A DNA stretch of 64,000 nucleotides from NCBI RefSeq assembly GCF_029626265.1, contig NZ_JARUBN010000001.1:1922001-1986000 (forward strand), read 5' to 3'. Shown piece by piece: positions 25,641-33,607 of the stretch (the stretch's first letter is position 1; each line of letters opens with the position of its first letter). Both the position numbers and the translations under genes were made by a program. This stretch comes from Micromonospora sp. WMMD1102. Its GTDB lineage: Bacteria > Actinomycetota > Actinomycetes > Mycobacteriales > Micromonosporaceae. The notes below the pieces were generated by a model, which saw only the letters and a list, made by a program, of their open reading frames with translations, searched no databases and was not told the DNA's origin.

Positions 25641-26147
25641 TCAGCCGGTCGACATCGAGGTCAGGTTGCAGGTGCGGATCCAGGGGCCGGGGGCGACCGG
25701 CTGGCGGGCACAGGACCAGGTCGAGCTGACCGTCGAGGTGCCCGGGGTCAGGCTGTGGTACGACCCCTGCCAGGTCCCCTCCGGGAAGAAGACGTACCCG
25801 TAGTACTCGCTCCAGCTCTGGTAGCAGCGCACGTCCAGCGCGATGGTGGTCGCGCTGGCGGGGATCGCCTTGGTCCACAGCCTGGTCGAGGAGGCGGGAT
25901 TGAACGGGGAGACGGTGTCCACCGGAAGCCATCCGGAGCCGGGTGAGCCGGGCCAACCTCCGGCGCCCAGGCTCACGTACGGCCCGACCGGGGGGACCCC
26001 GGACGTGCTGCAGGTCGTACTCCCGCTGATGATCCGGGTAGCGTCGGCCGCGGCCGGCGGCGGCGCGACGGATAGCGCCGCCACCGTGGTCGTCGCCAGC
26101 AGGCCGAGGGTGGCCGTGATTCGCCGCAGTCTTCCAGTAGCCGTCAA
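25641..26147 (-). CDS. Small secreted protein of unknown function
   Basis: A 168-residue protein with a clear signal peptide (arginine-rich start, LGLLATTTVAALSVA core, cleavage near AAADA). The mature part has Cys residues at RIISGSTTCST, LDVRCYQSW, SSTWSCARQ and RTCNLTSM, an even number that could form two disulfides, plus aromatic-rich strands (YYGYVFFPEGTWQGSYHSL). I do not recognise a family. The start appears to be TTG at 26147 with AAAGGAC upstream. It is divergent from the NB-ARC regulator 207 bp away, which might control it. Confidence 0.7.
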   Translation of the reverse strand: MTATGRLRRITATLGLLATTTVAALSVAPPPAAADATRIISGSTTCSTSGVPPVGPYVSLGAGGWPGSPGSGWLPVDTVSPFNPASSTRLWTKAIPASATTIALDVRCYQSWSEYYGYVFFPEGTWQGSYHSLTPGTSTVSSTWSCARQPVAPGPWIRTCNLTSMSTG

Positions 26148-26353
26148 CGCGCGACCGTCCTTTCTCGGGGCACTCCGGTCGGGTGCTTGAGGGCATCCTC
26201 CTCAATGGATAGCGTGGGCGGCGGATGGTGCGGACAGGTGCGGACGACCGGGGCCGACGTGGCAGGTAGCGACGGTGCAGCCGTCCGGTGCGCTGGACAG
26301 CGCCGGACAACGCCGGGGTTTGCGCAGCGCCGGACAAGACCGGGGATCACCGG

Positions 26354-28741
26354 GTGAGCGCTGACGACGGCCGCCTGCTGCTGCGGCAGCTCTGCGACGA
26401 CCTGCGGCTGCTCCGACTCCAGGCGGGCGGCCCGAGCCTGCGCGGCCTGGCGGCGCGGGTACGCCTGGGCAAGAGCCAGGTGGGTTCGATCTTCAACGGC
26501 CGGATCGGACGGCTGCCCGACTGGGAGGTCGTCCGGGGTGTCGTCGACGGCTGCCGCCAGTACGCCCAGGACCACGGCCGGTTGGACCGGCTGTCGGTGG
26601 CCACCGGCATCGAGGAGTTCTGGCGCCCGAGGTACGCCCTGGTGGAGCACGCGTTGCAGCAGGCCCCGCGGCAGCGGCCAGCGGCGCCGGCACCGCCGAC
26701 GCGGCCGGCGCCGGTACCCCGGCAGTTGCCGGCCGCCACCCGGCACTTCGCCGGGCGGGCCGGTCCGCTCGCCGCGCTGGACGCGCTGCTGGCCGACGCC
26801 GCCACCGCGAACACCGCGGTGATCTCGGCGATCGGGGGTACCGCCGGCGTGGGCAAGACGGCCCTAGCCGTGTACTGGGCGCACCGGGTCGCCGACCGCT
26901 TCCCGGATGGGCAGCTCTACGTCAACCTGCGCGGCTTCGGGCCGACCGAGCCGGCGATGGAGCCGGGCGAGGCGATCCGCCGCTTCCTCGACGCCCTCGG
27001 CGTGCCGCTCCGGCGGATCCCACCGGAGCCGGACGCGCTTGCCACGGTGTACCGGAGCGAACTCGCCGGTCGGCGACTGCTGATCCTGCTGGACAACGCC
27101 CGCGACGGCGCGCAGGTCCGGCCGTTGCTGCCCGGGGCCGCGGGCTGCCTGGTCCTGGTCACCAGCCGCGATCCGCTCACCGGCCTGGTCGCCGCCGAGG
27201 GCGCCCAACCCGTCACCGTCGACCTGCTCAGCCGCGACGAGGCCGGGCAGTTGCTGGCCCGCCGGCTCGGCAGTGCGCGGATCGCCGCCGAGCCGCACGC
27301 GGTGGACGAGATCATCACACGCTGCGCCCGGCTGCCGCTGCCACTGGCGATCGTCGCCGCGCACGCCGCGACCCGCCGGGTTCCACTGGCCGAGCTGGCC
27401 GGACAGCTCCGCGACGGCAGGTACGCGGTCGGGCTGCTCAACACCGGCGATCCGGGCACCGACGTGCACGCGGTGTTCGCCTGGTCGTACCGGGCGCTGG
27501 CCCCGGCCGCGGCGCGGGTGTTCCGGCTGCTGGGCCTGCATCCCGGGCCGGACACCACCGCGCCCGCCGTCGCCAGCCTCGCCGCACTGCCGTTGCCGGA
27601 CGTGCCGCCGCTGCTGGCCGAACTGACCCGCGCCAACCTGCTCGGCGAACCCGCCCCCGGTCGGTACGCCTGCCACGACCTGCTGCGCGGCTACGCCACC
27701 CACCTGGCCGGCGCCCTGGAGTCCGAGCCGGACCGCGAGGCCGGGACAGGCCGCATCCTCGACCACTACCTGCACACCGCCGCCGTCGCCGACCGGCTGC
27801 TGCATCCGAACCGGGACGCGGTCACCCTCGAACCGCCCCGGCCGGGCGCCGCGCTGGAACCGCTGGGCAGTCCGGCCGCGGCCCGGGACTGGCTCGCCGC
27901 CGAACTTCCGGTGCTGCTCGCGGCGGTGGAGTTGGCCGCCGCTGCCGGGTACGACCGGCACGCCTGGCAGCTCGCCTGGGTCCTGACCGGGTACCTCGAA
28001 CACAGTCGGCGCTGGCCCGAACAGCTGGCCGTCGGCGGTGCGGCGACGTTGGCCGCCGGACGGCTCGCCGACCGTCGCGGGTCGGCGGTCGCGCACCGGA
28101 TCCTGGCCCGCCCGTACATCGAGACCGGTCGGCACGCCGACGCCCGCGTCCACCTCGACCGTGCTCTCGCCCTCGACACCGGCACCGGTGACCTCGCCGC
28201 GCAGGCCCATGACCAGCACCTCCTCGCCTACCTCGGCGAACGGCAGGGCCGGTACGCCGTCGCCCTCGACCACACCCGGCAGGCCCTCGCGCTGTACCGC
28301 AGGGCGGACCACCGGCACGGGCAGGCCTCCGCCCTCAACGCGGTCGGATGGTTCCAGGTCCACCTCGGCGAGCACGCCCAGGCCGTCACCGTCTGCCAGG
28401 AGGCCCTCGCCCTGCTCCGCGGACTCGACGACCGTGCCGGCGAGGCGGCCACGCTGGACAGCCTCGGCTACGCGTACCACCATCTCGGTGACTACCCGCG
28501 CGCCGTCGGTTTCTTCCGTCAGGCGGTCGTCCGGCTGCGGGCCCTCGGTGCGCGCTATCCGGAAGCGAGCACGCTCACCCATCTCGGCGACAGCCACCAG
28601 CTCGCGGGTCGGCCGGGCGCGGCGCGGACCGCGTGGCGGCGGGCACTGGCGATCCTCGGCGAGCTCGACCACCCCGACGCGGAAGGGGTGCGGGCGAGGC
28701 TCGCCGCCACCGACGCCGGCCCGGACCGCCCGGGTGGCTGA
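26354..28741 (+). CDS. HTH/NB-ARC/TPR (AfsR-like) transcriptional regulator
   Basis: A 795-residue STAND-type regulator. Residues ~1-75 are an HTH of the XRE kind (LRGLAARVRLGKSQVGSIFNGRIGR) in place of a SARP domain. The NB-ARC ATPase has Walker A (GGTAGVGKTALA, about residue 165), LLILLDNARD as Walker B, LVLVTSRD, and the winged-helix segment VFRLLGLHPGPD. The C-terminal ~250 residues are TPRs (AHDQHLLAYLGERQGRYAVAL and related). Such proteins switch on adjacent pathways after ligand or protein sensing by the TPRs. It is the intact counterpart of the broken gene at 898-3494. Confidence 0.88.
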   Translation: MSADDGRLLLRQLCDDLRLLRLQAGGPSLRGLAARVRLGKSQVGSIFNGRIGRLPDWEVVRGVVDGCRQYAQDHGRLDRLSVATGIEEFWRPRYALVEHALQQAPRQRPAAPAPPTRPAPVPRQLPAATRHFAGRAGPLAALDALLADAATANTAVISAIGGTAGVGKTALAVYWAHRVADRFPDGQLYVNLRGFGPTEPAMEPGEAIRRFLDALGVPLRRIPPEPDALATVYRSELAGRRLLILLDNARDGAQVRPLLPGAAGCLVLVTSRDPLTGLVAAEGAQPVTVDLLSRDEAGQLLARRLGSARIAAEPHAVDEIITRCARLPLPLAIVAAHAATRRVPLAELAGQLRDGRYAVGLLNTGDPGTDVHAVFAWSYRALAPAAARVFRLLGLHPGPDTTAPAVASLAALPLPDVPPLLAELTRANLLGEPAPGRYACHDLLRGYATHLAGALESEPDREAGTGRILDHYLHTAAVADRLLHPNRDAVTLEPPRPGAALEPLGSPAAARDWLAAELPVLLAAVELAAAAGYDRHAWQLAWVLTGYLEHSRRWPEQLAVGGAATLAAGRLADRRGSAVAHRILARPYIETGRHADARVHLDRALALDTGTGDLAAQAHDQHLLAYLGERQGRYAVALDHTRQALALYRRADHRHGQASALNAVGWFQVHLGEHAQAVTVCQEALALLRGLDDRAGEAATLDSLGYAYHHLGDYPRAVGFFRQAVVRLRALGARYPEASTLTHLGDSHQLAGRPGAARTAWRRALAILGELDHPDAEGVRARLAATDAGPDRPGG

Positions 28742-28789
28742 CGCCCGGGGGAGCAGAGCCGAATCCTCTCGAAAAATTCCGGGTGAGGT

Positions 28790-28816
28790 TGTCGATCGGG
28801 CTCGGTCCCTTTCGTA
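28790..28816 (+). promoter_or_regulatory. ECF42-type promoter candidate
   Basis: TGTCGA (28790-28795) and CGTA (28813-28816) are separated by 17 bp and lie 50 bp ahead of the first gene of the sigma operon. TGTCGA is the -35 type I recall for ECF42 sigma factors, and the operon encodes such a sigma, so positive autoregulation is likely. Confidence 0.5.
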
Positions 28817-28865
28817 GCCCTGGTGAGAGCCCGGCACCGAGCCGGTCCACAGCTCACCGGAGGAA

Positions 28866-29285
28866 ATGATGAGCACGACCCTGGACACCACCACCCGCGT
28901 CAGCACTCCGACCGTCGGTTGGCTGATCCGGACCGGTCTCGCCGCCACGGCTGCCGCGAGCGTCGCCACCACGGCCGTCGCCGCCGCCGGCCACGCGGCG
29001 GGAATCAGCCTGGACGTCGGCGGCGCCCCGATCCCGGCCATGGGCTTCGGGGTACTGACCGCGATCTTCTCGCTGGTCGGCGTGGTGATCGCCGTGCTGC
29101 TGTCCCGGTTCGCCCGGCGCCCGCGGCGTACGTTCGTCCGCACGACCGTACTGTTGACCGTCCTGTCGCTGGTGCCGGACGTGATCGTGGACGCCGGAGC
29201 GGCCACCAAGGCACTGCTGATGCTCACCCACCTGGTCGCGGCCGCGATCGTGATCCCCGCTGTCGCGCGCCGCCTGGCCGCCTGA
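28866..29285 (+). CDS. DUF6069-type four-helix membrane protein
   Basis: A 139-residue membrane protein with four helices (GWLIRTGLAATAAASVATTAVAAAG; GFGVLTAIFSLVGVVIAVLLSRFA; TTVLLTVLSLVPDVIV; LLMLTHLVAAAIVIPAVA). Length and helix pattern fit DUF6069. GGAGGAA precedes the tandem ATGs at 28866 and 28869; either can be the start. It is the first gene behind the ECF42-type promoter and 40 bp ahead of the DGPF gene, so it is probably an output of the sigma factor. No biochemical function is known to me. Confidence 0.75.
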   Translation: MMSTTLDTTTRVSTPTVGWLIRTGLAATAAASVATTAVAAAGHAAGISLDVGGAPIPAMGFGVLTAIFSLVGVVIAVLLSRFARRPRRTFVRTTVLLTVLSLVPDVIVDAGAATKALLMLTHLVAAAIVIPAVARRLAA

Positions 29286-29325
29286 CCTGCCGCCATTCCG
29301 ACAACGAACCACCGGAGGACTTGTC

Positions 29326-29679
29326 ATGAAGCAGTACCTGCTTTCCGTGCACTTCGTCGAGGGCGCACCGGAGTTGTCCGACGAGGAGACGCAGACCATG
29401 TTCAGGGAGACCGACCGGATCAACGAGGAGATGCAGGCGTCGGGGGCCTGGGTCTTCGGCGGCGGACTCCTCATGCCGGAGAGCGCCACCGTCGTACGGG
29501 TCGACAACGGCACCACCACGATGAGCGACGGGCCGTTCGCCGAGACCAAGGAGCACATCGCCGGATTCTGGGTGATCAAGTGCGCGGACCTGGACCAGGC
29601 GTTGGCCTGGGCCGAAAAGTGCGCGGTGGTCTGCGGCCCGATCGAGGTGCGGCCCTTCGACGACCTGTCCGAAGCCTGA
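29326..29679 (+). CDS. YciI/DGPF-domain protein, ECF partner
   Basis: A 117-residue ferredoxin-like-fold protein. The defining DGPF motif is in TMSDGPFAETKEHIAGFWVI, with MKQYLLSVHF as the first strand and GPIEVRPF at the end. Members of this family are nearly always encoded beside ECF41/ECF42 sigma factors, where they act as partners or targets. GGAGGA precedes the ATG, and the sigma gene starts 15 bp after the stop. Confidence 0.92.
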   Translation: MKQYLLSVHFVEGAPELSDEETQTMFRETDRINEEMQASGAWVFGGGLLMPESATVVRVDNGTTTMSDGPFAETKEHIAGFWVIKCADLDQALAWAEKCAVVCGPIEVRPFDDLSEA

Positions 29680-29694
29680 GCGCCGAGTCGTTCA

Positions 29695-30897
29695 GTGACG
29701 GACCTGGCGAGCATCTACCGCGCGGAGTACGGCCGCTGCGTCGCCACCCTGACCCGCCTCCTCGGCGACATCAACCTCGCCGAGGAGGCGGTCCAGGACG
29801 CCTTCACCACGGCGTTGCAGAAGTGGCAGACCCCGCCGCCGAACCCCGGCGCCTGGATCGTGACCACCGCACGCAACCGGGCCGTCGACCGGCTCCGCCG
29901 GGAGTCGACCCGCCAGGCCCGGCACGCCCACGCCCTGCTGCTGCAGCAACCCGACGAGCCCCAGGAGGTGGGACCGGTGAAGGACGACCAGCTGCGACTC
30001 ATCTTCACCTGCTGCCACCCGGCACTCGCGCCGGACGCGCGGACCGCCCTCACGCTGCGCCTGCTCGGCGGTCTGGAGGTACCGCAGATCGCCCGGGCCT
30101 ACCTGACCCAGGAGGCGACCGTCGCGCAGCGGATCGTGCGTGCCAAGAAGAAGATCCGTGACGCCGGCATCCCCTACCGGGTGCCGGCCGAACACGAGCT
30201 GCCGGACCGGCTGCCGCCCGTGCTGACCGTGCTCTACCTGATGTTCAACGAGGGCTACACGTCTACCGCCGGACCGCTCATCGACGCGGACCTGTGTGCC
30301 GAGGCGATCCGGCTCGCCCGCGAACTCGCCGGGTTGATGCCCGACGAGCCCGAGGTCCTCGGCCTGCTCGCCCTGCTGCTGCTGACCGAGGCGCGCCGTC
30401 CGGCCCGGCTCGACCGGGCCGGCGAACTGGTCCTGCTGGCCGACCAGGACCGGTCGTTGTGGAACCGGGCACTCGTCGCCGAGGGCCACGACCTGGTCCG
30501 CCGTTGCCTACGGCGCAACCGTCCCGGCCCGTACCAGATCCAGGCCGCGATCAGCGCGGTGCACACCGACGGCACCGCCACCGACTGGTCGCAGGTCCTG
30601 GCGCTCTACGACCAGCTTCTCGCGCTCGCACCGACCCCGGTCGTCGCACTCAACCGTGCGGTCGCCGTAGCCGAGGTGCACGGGCCGGCGGTGGCTCTCG
30701 CAGCGTTGGAGGACGTCGATCTTCCGGGCTACCACCGGCTGCCCGCGACCCGGGCCGAACTGCTGGCCCGGCTCGGCCGCGACGCGGAGGCCCGAGCCGC
30801 CTACGACCAGGCGATGGCACTGGCCACCAACGAGACCGAGCGGGCCTTCCTGCGGAGCCGCCGTACCGAACTCACCAGGACAAGGAGAGAACCATGA
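29695..30897 (+). CDS. ECF42-type RNA polymerase sigma factor
   Basis: A 400-residue sigma factor. Region 2 runs from IYRAEYGRCVATLTRLLGD to NPGAWIVTTARNRAVDRLRR, and region 4 contains LTLRLLGGLEVPQIARAYLTQEATVAQRIVRAKKKI. The remaining ~220 residues are a helical TPR-like extension (LPDRLPPVLTVLYLMFNEGYTST, LALYDQLLALAPTPVVALNRAVAVAE). This extension replaces a membrane anti-sigma factor in the ECF42 group. The GTG at 29695 sets the start; the next gene overlaps by 4 bp. It likely directs its own operon and stress or detoxification targets. Confidence 0.93.
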   Translation: MTDLASIYRAEYGRCVATLTRLLGDINLAEEAVQDAFTTALQKWQTPPPNPGAWIVTTARNRAVDRLRRESTRQARHAHALLLQQPDEPQEVGPVKDDQLRLIFTCCHPALAPDARTALTLRLLGGLEVPQIARAYLTQEATVAQRIVRAKKKIRDAGIPYRVPAEHELPDRLPPVLTVLYLMFNEGYTSTAGPLIDADLCAEAIRLARELAGLMPDEPEVLGLLALLLLTEARRPARLDRAGELVLLADQDRSLWNRALVAEGHDLVRRCLRRNRPGPYQIQAAISAVHTDGTATDWSQVLALYDQLLALAPTPVVALNRAVAVAEVHGPAVALAALEDVDLPGYHRLPATRAELLARLGRDAEARAAYDQAMALATNETERAFLRSRRTELTRTRREP

Positions 30898-31472
30898 CCG
30901 CCACCTACACCTTCGACGTCTTCTCCAGCCTCGACGGCTTCGGCACCACCAGCGGCGACTGGGGCGGCTACTGGGGCAAGCAGGGTCCCGAGCTGCTCGA
31001 ACACCGCCTCGCCCTGTACAGCGAGGAACAGCGGGTGGTCTTCGGGGCGGACACGTACCGGGTGTTCGCCCGGATGCTGGCGGCGAGCACCGAGGATTCC
31101 GAGGTCCGGGACCCCTGGGTGACCCGGATGAGGGAACTCCCGGCGACGGTGGTGTCGAGCACCCTGGAAGGTCCCCTCGACTGGCCGGACGCGACCCTCG
31201 CCAGCGGTGACGCCGTCGACGTCGTCGCACGGCTCAAGAAGGAGTCCGAGGTACCGCTGCGGTCGCACGGCAGCCTCTCGTTGAACCGGGCACTGATGGC
31301 CGCCGGTCTGGTCGACTTCGTGCAGGTGACGATCTTCCCGGTGATCACCGGGCGGACCGGGACGGAGCCGGTCTTCCAGGGGGCGGCCGACTTCGACCTG
31401 GAGCTGGTCGACAGCCGGATCCTGGACGGCCGGACCCAGCAACTCGTCTACCGGCCCACCCTGCACGCCTGA
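30894..31472 (+). CDS. RibD C-terminal/dihydrofolate reductase-like protein
   Basis: A 192-residue protein of the RibD-C/DHFR-like fold. TYTFDVFSSLDGFGT opens the first strand, VVFGADTYRVFARML and LRSHGSLSLNRALMAAGLVDFVQVTIFPVITGRTGTEPVF are family hallmarks for NADPH binding. Substrate is unknown; such genes are common ECF targets. The ATG overlaps the sigma stop (ATGA) and has AAGGAGAG upstream, so it is the last gene of the ECF42 operon. Confidence 0.88.
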   Translation: MTATYTFDVFSSLDGFGTTSGDWGGYWGKQGPELLEHRLALYSEEQRVVFGADTYRVFARMLAASTEDSEVRDPWVTRMRELPATVVSSTLEGPLDWPDATLASGDAVDVVARLKKESEVPLRSHGSLSLNRALMAAGLVDFVQVTIFPVITGRTGTEPVFQGAADFDLELVDSRILDGRTQQLVYRPTLHA

Positions 31473-31524
31473 GAACCGTCGGGGCGGGGGAGTCGGATCA
31501 TCGGCGGACCGGGCGGGCCGGCGA

Positions 31525-32115
31525 CTATTCGAAGCGATCCGCCAGCTTCGTGAGTTTGCCGACGTACGCCGGCCAGTCGTGGTCCTGCGGGATGTTGGTG
31601 TTCTCCCGGCGCAGGCCGATCGCCGAGTCGTGCTGCTCGCGCATGATGTCGGCGTGGCCGGCGTGCCGGGCCAGGTCGCAGATCACGTGCACGATGATCC
31701 TGTGCAGCGTCACGTCCTGCCCGCCGGGTCGCCACCACGGCACCCGCCCCGGCGCGTCCAGCGGTAGCTGTTCGATCGTCTGGTCCGCGAAGGTCCCGAC
31801 CCGGTGGTACAGGTCGATCAGCCCGTCCTTCGTCTCGTCCTCCCGTGCGTACCAGTCGGCCTGCGGGTCCTCCTCGTACGCCTGCATGGAAATCAGTTCC
31901 TCGGGCGTCGGGAACTCGCTCCCGAAGGTGGTCCCGAAGTAGCCGGCCTCGACATTGAGGCAGTGTTTGAGGAGTCCGAGCAGGTTGTTGCCGGTCGGGG
32001 TGCGCGGCAGTCTGGCTTCGCGTTCGCTCAGCCCGTCGAGTTTCCAGATCAGGTCCTCGCGCAGTCCCTGGAGGTAGTGGTGCAGCGCGGTCTTCGCATC
32101 GCCCAGGTCAGCCAT
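31525..32115 (-). CDS. DinB/DUF664 family protein
   Basis: A 196-residue four-helix-bundle protein. The His pattern of the DinB superfamily is visible: LLGLLKHCLNVEAGYFG, then LHRIIVHVICDLARHAGHADIMRE. These His residues usually bind a divalent metal, and some relatives are thiol-dependent S-transferases. It is convergent with the ECF42 operon. Function is unknown beyond the fold. Confidence 0.88.
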   Translation of the reverse strand: MADLGDAKTALHHYLQGLREDLIWKLDGLSEREARLPRTPTGNNLLGLLKHCLNVEAGYFGTTFGSEFPTPEELISMQAYEEDPQADWYAREDETKDGLIDLYHRVGTFADQTIEQLPLDAPGRVPWWRPGGQDVTLHRIIVHVICDLARHAGHADIMREQHDSAIGLRRENTNIPQDHDWPAYVGKLTKLADRFE

Positions 32116-32293
32116 GCCCGCCAGTCTTCCCTACCGGTGCCGGCCGGCGGCGTCAGCACCGGCGGTTCGCCGGCCCGGACCCGGCGAATCAATCGACGAA
32201 CTTCACTTGACAGCGTACCTGGTCGCGATCAAGCTGACGGTGACACCGGCGCTACGCGTCCTGGCGCCACCCCACCGTCCCGGGAGGAACAGG

Positions 32294-33568
32294 ATGGCAC
32301 CGTCCCGCCACCGGCTGCCCCGCATCGTGCTGGCCGGCACCGTCGGTCTCGCCACGGTCGCCGCGGCCGGCCTATTGGGCACGACCGCCGCCCAGGCCGC
32401 ACCCGGCTGCGGCGTCGACTACACGATCCCCAGCTCGTGGAATGGCGGTTTCACCGCGGCGGTCACCATCACCAACCTCGGCGACCGCCTCACCAGCTGG
32501 AACCTGACCTGGTCGTTCGGCGCCGGGCAGACCGTCACACAGCTGTGGAACGGTTCGGTCAGCCAATCCGGATCACAGGTCACCGTCACGAACGCCTCCT
32601 ACAACGGCACGATCGCCACCGGCGGCACCGTCTCGTTCGGCTTCAACGGTGCGTGGAACGGCAGCAACCCGAGACCCGCCAGTTTCACCCTCAACGGCAC
32701 CCTGTGTACGGGCACGGTCAGCCCGACCTCGCCGCCCACGTCGACCCCGGGGACCCCGACACCGACGCCGGGCACCCCGACACCGACGCCGGGCGGTCCC
32801 ACCCCACCGCCGGTCACCTCCGTCGGCGGATCCGGCCCGTACCCGGCGGGCTACGAGACGTCGAGCGGCCTGAACAACCACACCATCTACCGGCCGGCGA
32901 GCTTCCCGGCGAGGCCGCTACCCGTCTTCGTCTGGGGTAACGGCGCCTGCTCGGCCAACGGGACGTCCGCGTTGCCCTTCCTGCGCGAGATCGCGTCACA
33001 CGGCTTCCTGGTGATCTCCAGCGGCCGACCGAACGGCTCCGGCAGCACGACCGCCGCGCTGCTGACCCAGGCGATGAACTGGGCCGTCGCCGAGAACAGT
33101 CGACAGGGCAGCTTTTACCAGGGCCGGATCGACACCACGAAGATCGCGGTGGCCGGCTTCTCCTGTGGCGGACTGGAGGCGTACGAGGTATCCAACGACG
33201 CCCGGGTCAGCACGACCATGATCTTCAGCAGCGGGCTGCTGGACGACAACAACGACTTCCAGCTGCGCCGGCTGACGAAGCCCATCGCGTACGTCGTCGG
33301 TGGTCCCAGTGACATCGCCTACCCGAACGCGATGGACGACTGGGGCAAGCTGCCGAGCGGCCTGCCGGCGTTCATGGGGAACCTGCCCGTCGGGCACGGC
33401 GGGACGTACAGCCAGACCAACGGCGGCGAATTCGGCCGGGTCGCGGTGCTCTATCTCAAGTGGCGCCTGCTCGGCGACCGCACTGCCGGCCAGACCTTCG
33501 TCGGCAGCGACTGCGGCCTGTGCCGCAACACCCAGTGGACCGTCCAGCAGAAGAACCTGACCCTCTGA
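32294..33568 (+). CDS. Secreted CBM2-linked alpha/beta-hydrolase (carbohydrate esterase-like)
   Basis: A 424-residue secreted protein. A signal peptide (to about residue 35, AQAAP) is followed by a CBM2 cellulose-binding module (CGVDYTIPSSWNGGFTAAVTI ... GTLC) and a Pro-Thr linker with PTPTPG repeats. The catalytic part is a chlorophyllase/PHB-depolymerase-like hydrolase with nucleophile GFSCGG and HGG near the C-terminus (VGHGGTYSQ). It is likely to remove esters from plant cell-wall material while held on cellulose. GGGAGGAACAGG precedes the ATG. A GH5 gene follows 39 bp later on the same strand, so the two are probably co-transcribed. Confidence 0.85.
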   Translation: MAPSRHRLPRIVLAGTVGLATVAAAGLLGTTAAQAAPGCGVDYTIPSSWNGGFTAAVTITNLGDRLTSWNLTWSFGAGQTVTQLWNGSVSQSGSQVTVTNASYNGTIATGGTVSFGFNGAWNGSNPRPASFTLNGTLCTGTVSPTSPPTSTPGTPTPTPGTPTPTPGGPTPPPVTSVGGSGPYPAGYETSSGLNNHTIYRPASFPARPLPVFVWGNGACSANGTSALPFLREIASHGFLVISSGRPNGSGSTTAALLTQAMNWAVAENSRQGSFYQGRIDTTKIAVAGFSCGGLEAYEVSNDARVSTTMIFSSGLLDDNNDFQLRRLTKPIAYVVGGPSDIAYPNAMDDWGKLPSGLPAFMGNLPVGHGGTYSQTNGGEFGRVAVLYLKWRLLGDRTAGQTFVGSDCGLCRNTQWTVQQKNLTL

Positions 33569-33607
33569 CCGGCCGGCGGCGCTCCCGCCCAGCTCGGAAG
33601 GTACCGG

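Noticed and set aside
32200..32240. TTGACA hexamer as a sigma-70 promoter for the CBM2-esterase
   Set aside because: The -35 is good but no acceptable -10 is found at the right spacing.
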